In this document: positions 62,591 through 64,000 of the stretch, piece by piece
Numbering within the stretch: position 1 is the stretch's first letter
How the letters are laid out: each line of letters begins with the position of its first letter
Source: Apibacter muscae
Lineage (GTDB): Bacteria > Bacteroidota > Bacteroidia > Flavobacteriales > Weeksellaceae
NCBI RefSeq assembly: GCF_007845635.1
Contig: NZ_SELG01000032.1
Span: 248,001-312,000, forward strand
Direction of reading: 5' to 3'
DNA: 64,000 nucleotides
Made by a program: the position numbers and the translations under genes
Notes under the pieces: model-generated
Databases searched by the model: none
What the model was told of the DNA's origin: nothing
The model's input: only the letters and a program-made list of their open reading frames with translations

Positions 62591-62694
62591 ATAGGCCTTT
62601 GTTGTTGGTGGTTGACTCTTGTTTTTGGTGATTGGTTTGAGTGGGTAGTTACTTGGTGGCTGAGTTTGATTTATCTCTTATTCCTTACTTCTTA

Positions 62695-63246
62695 TCATAT
62701 TATGTCGGTAAATTCTATGTTTTGGTTATCGCTAAAGAGTTCTGCTATATCTGGGTTGTCTATGCCAAAGCTATACCTATGGGTTTGGTTTTTGGGGGCG
62801 CTTTCTTTTTGAATGAGGTTGAGTTGCTCTAGTTTGGTTAAAAATCGGTGGGTTTGGCTTTTGCTTATTTGTAGTGTCTTTTGGACTTCTTGTCTTGTAA
62901 ATCCTTGGCTTAGGTAATGTTGTTCTAGTTCTTCTACTCTGCTTTGTTCTTTGGGGGTGAGTTTACTTTGGGGTTTGATTAGGTCTTGAACGAGTTCTAG
63001 GGCTAGGATTATATCTTCATGGGTGCTTTGATATTCTTGGTTGTGTTTTTCTCTAAAGGTTTTATTTAGTAGGGTAATATGATGGATTAATCTTCGGCTT
63101 AGTTGTTCTTGGTCTGGGTTTAGACTTTCTAGTAAATGGTTATAGTAGTTATCTGCTATTTTGGTTTGATAATCTTTATTTTCTTGTAATTCTTTGAGGA
63201 TCATTATCAGGTGTTTTAATAAGATTTTCTTTTTGTGGTAGTGCAT
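62695..63246 (-). CDS. Helix-turn-helix protein of a mobile module
   Basis: The 183-residue product from ATG 63246 (an in-frame stop lies two codons upstream; ATG 63201 is a possible alternative) is helical and charged. Its C-terminal part (about 125-170) has a winged-helix-like segment GFTRQEVQKTLQISKSQTHR that closely resembles one in the gene upstream. The middle has RLIHHITLLNKTFREKHNQE. It follows that gene by 91 bases and probably belongs to the same primase-like or regulatory module. Precise function unknown. Confidence 0.6.
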   Translation of the reverse strand: MHYHKKKILLKHLIMILKELQENKDYQTKIADNYYNHLLESLNPDQEQLSRRLIHHITLLNKTFREKHNQEYQSTHEDIILALELVQDLIKPQSKLTPKEQSRVEELEQHYLSQGFTRQEVQKTLQISKSQTHRFLTKLEQLNLIQKESAPKNQTHRYSFGIDNPDIAELFSDNQNIEFTDII

Positions 63247-63337
63247 CGCTTAACATCGGGGGATTTTTGGGTTAGTCTTTTTGGGGTCAAGGGTCGCTGG
63301 TTTTTTATTCTATTGTTTTTGATATTGTTAGATTATT

Positions 63338-64000
63338 TTAATGGGGGTTCTGGTGACCCTTGGGTGATTCTTGGTGGTTCTTTGTTTTTTTTAGTTCTTG
63401 GATTTGTTGCTTTAGGCTCTCTTGTATTCGCTTTCTTAATTTCTCATAGTTGTCCCAGTAATCTATTCTATATCTCAAACCTCTATTGATATGCCCTCCG
63501 CTTTGTCTGATGTAATCTAACTCTAGTAGGTGATGGATATATCTTTGTAATTGGCTTTTGCTTATATTTAGGGCTTGTCGTATTTCTCTTTGGGTAAATT
63601 CTTTATCCTTTGTTTTTAGGTATTTCTTGAGTCTTTCGTAAAATTGCCGTAAGCTTCCGTCTAGTTCGTCTATTTTTAATAATATACTTTCAAAGAGTAT
63701 TTCGGTGGCTTGTTCTAAGTCTTCGATCTCTGTGTAAATCTTTCCGTCTTGGTATTTTCTTTCTCGCTGGTTGAGATAGGTGATTTGTCGTATGATACTT
63801 TGATACATTTGGTTGAGTCTTCTTATTTTATGGACTTCTTCGGGTAATTCTAGTTTTGTGGCGTAGGGGTTGATGACTTCTACGTGTTGTAAATTCCTTA
63901 AATAGTTCTGTAATTTTTCTTTGGCTTGTTTTTCTTGGGTTTGGCTGACTTCTCCTGCGTATTTTTGGTTTTGGTACTGGATGATCTTCTTGCTTTGCTG
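63338..64000 (-). CDS. C-terminal part of a mobile-element primase-like protein (partial)
   Basis: The frame is open from the window edge (QQSKKIIQYQNQ) to the stop at 63338, giving 220 residues. The segments VINPYATKLELPEEVHKIRR, ILFESILLKIDELDGSLRQF and FTQREIRQALNISKSQLQRY resemble the C-terminus of the CHC2/toprim-type primase proteins of Bacteroidota mobile elements, as I remember them. The N-terminal catalytic part would lie to the right of the window, so the assignment cannot be confirmed. Confidence 0.55.
   Translation of the reverse strand, partial: QQSKKIIQYQNQKYAGEVSQTQEKQAKEKLQNYLRNLQHVEVINPYATKLELPEEVHKIRRLNQMYQSIIRQITYLNQRERKYQDGKIYTEIEDLEQATEILFESILLKIDELDGSLRQFYERLKKYLKTKDKEFTQREIRQALNISKSQLQRYIHHLLELDYIRQSGGHINRGLRYRIDYWDNYEKLRKRIQESLKQQIQELKKTKNHQESPKGHQNPH

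Larger units (their letters stand above)
62695..64000. mobile_element. Edge of a second mobile module
   Basis: Two co-directional genes with related helix-turn-helix segments, A/C-rich coding strands like those of the left-hand element, and the structured segment beside them mark this as mobile DNA continuing beyond the window. No integrase or att site is visible on this side. Confidence 0.5.

Noticed and set aside
62376-62591. 71-codon open frame on the minus strand
   Set aside because: The peptide is rich in Cys, His and Pro, lies inside the highly structured GC-rich segment and has a composition unlike the other proteins; it is better explained as non-coding structured sequence.

Overview
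The window is AT-rich chromosomal DNA of a member of the Bacteroidota, most likely class Flavobacteriia; a Weeksellaceae-type genome would fit, but this is inference. The evidence is a type IX secretion C-terminal sorting domain, many TAnnTTTG (-7) promoter boxes, the FtsY / DUF4295 / L33 / L28 ribosomal neighbourhood, a Bacteroidota-type 348-residue ketol-acid reductoisomerase, and mobile genes typical of the phylum. No rRNA, complete tRNA or CRISPR array was seen.

Layout. (1) 1-7.4 kb is the right part of an integrated element. It carries a possible defence-type operon (LRR tail, 89-aa and 197-aa proteins), an XRE regulator, a Rep-like protein with a zinc-ribbon tail, small HTH proteins, a possible origin, a DUF4062 protein and a tyrosine integrase beside a probable att site. 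(2) 7.5-13.3 kb holds an AraC regulator, the TIGR03915/TIGR03916 radical-SAM DNA-modification pair, an orphan EF-Tu domain-2 protein, and a three-gene cluster (hydrolase, acetyltransferase, cyclophilin-like lipoprotein) that looks acquired. (3) 13.4-22.1 kb is housekeeping: gltX, rpiB, a Bax-inhibitor-like protein, ftsK, lolA, an LptF/G permease and a helix-hairpin-helix protein. (4) 22.5-28 kb is the ilvD-ilvB-ilvN-ilvC operon behind a leader-peptide attenuator rich in Ile/Val/Leu. (5) 28-39 kb holds a large T9SS delta-60 repeat protein, a PepSY-like protein next to a two-component system, a GIY-YIG nuclease, a DUF2750 protein and mnmE. (6) 37-40.7 kb is a polyamine cluster (speD, ATP-grasp glutathionylspermidine-synthase-like ligase, lipoprotein, membrane-anchored speE). 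(7) 40.9-49.8 kb is an assimilatory sulfate-reduction operon (cysH-cysD-cysN-cobA-cysJ-cysI-siroheme synthase/TSUP fusion) preceded by what looks like a cysteine leader-peptide attenuator. (8) 49.9-58.3 kb holds ftsY, DUF4295, rpmG, rpmB, lnt, a degenerate rhodanese lipoprotein, DUF2130, mgtE and a metal- or cofactor-type ABC binding protein. (9) 58.3-61.8 kb is an orphan Rhs C-terminal toxin tip with a string of putative immunity genes, each followed by a terminator and one copy of an antisense repeat. (10) 61.8-64 kb is the edge of a second mobile module with a strongly structured, GC-rich non-coding segment.

How parts work together. Sulfate reduction is self-consistent: an APS-type reductase (CC...CxxC cysteines), an ATP sulfurylase without an APS-kinase domain, a flavoprotein and haemoprotein sulfite reductase, and two enzymes that make the sirohaem it needs. 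The ilv and cys operons share one regulatory design: a TTG-N19/20-TAnnTTTG promoter, a 16-18-codon leader rich in the end-product amino acid, then a terminator hairpin.

The most interesting material is the cysteine leader, the Rhs immunity array with its antisense micro-ORF repeats, the structured non-coding segment near 62.2-62.6 kb, and the LRR-linked operon at the left edge. All family assignments come from reading motifs by eye; none was checked by database search.
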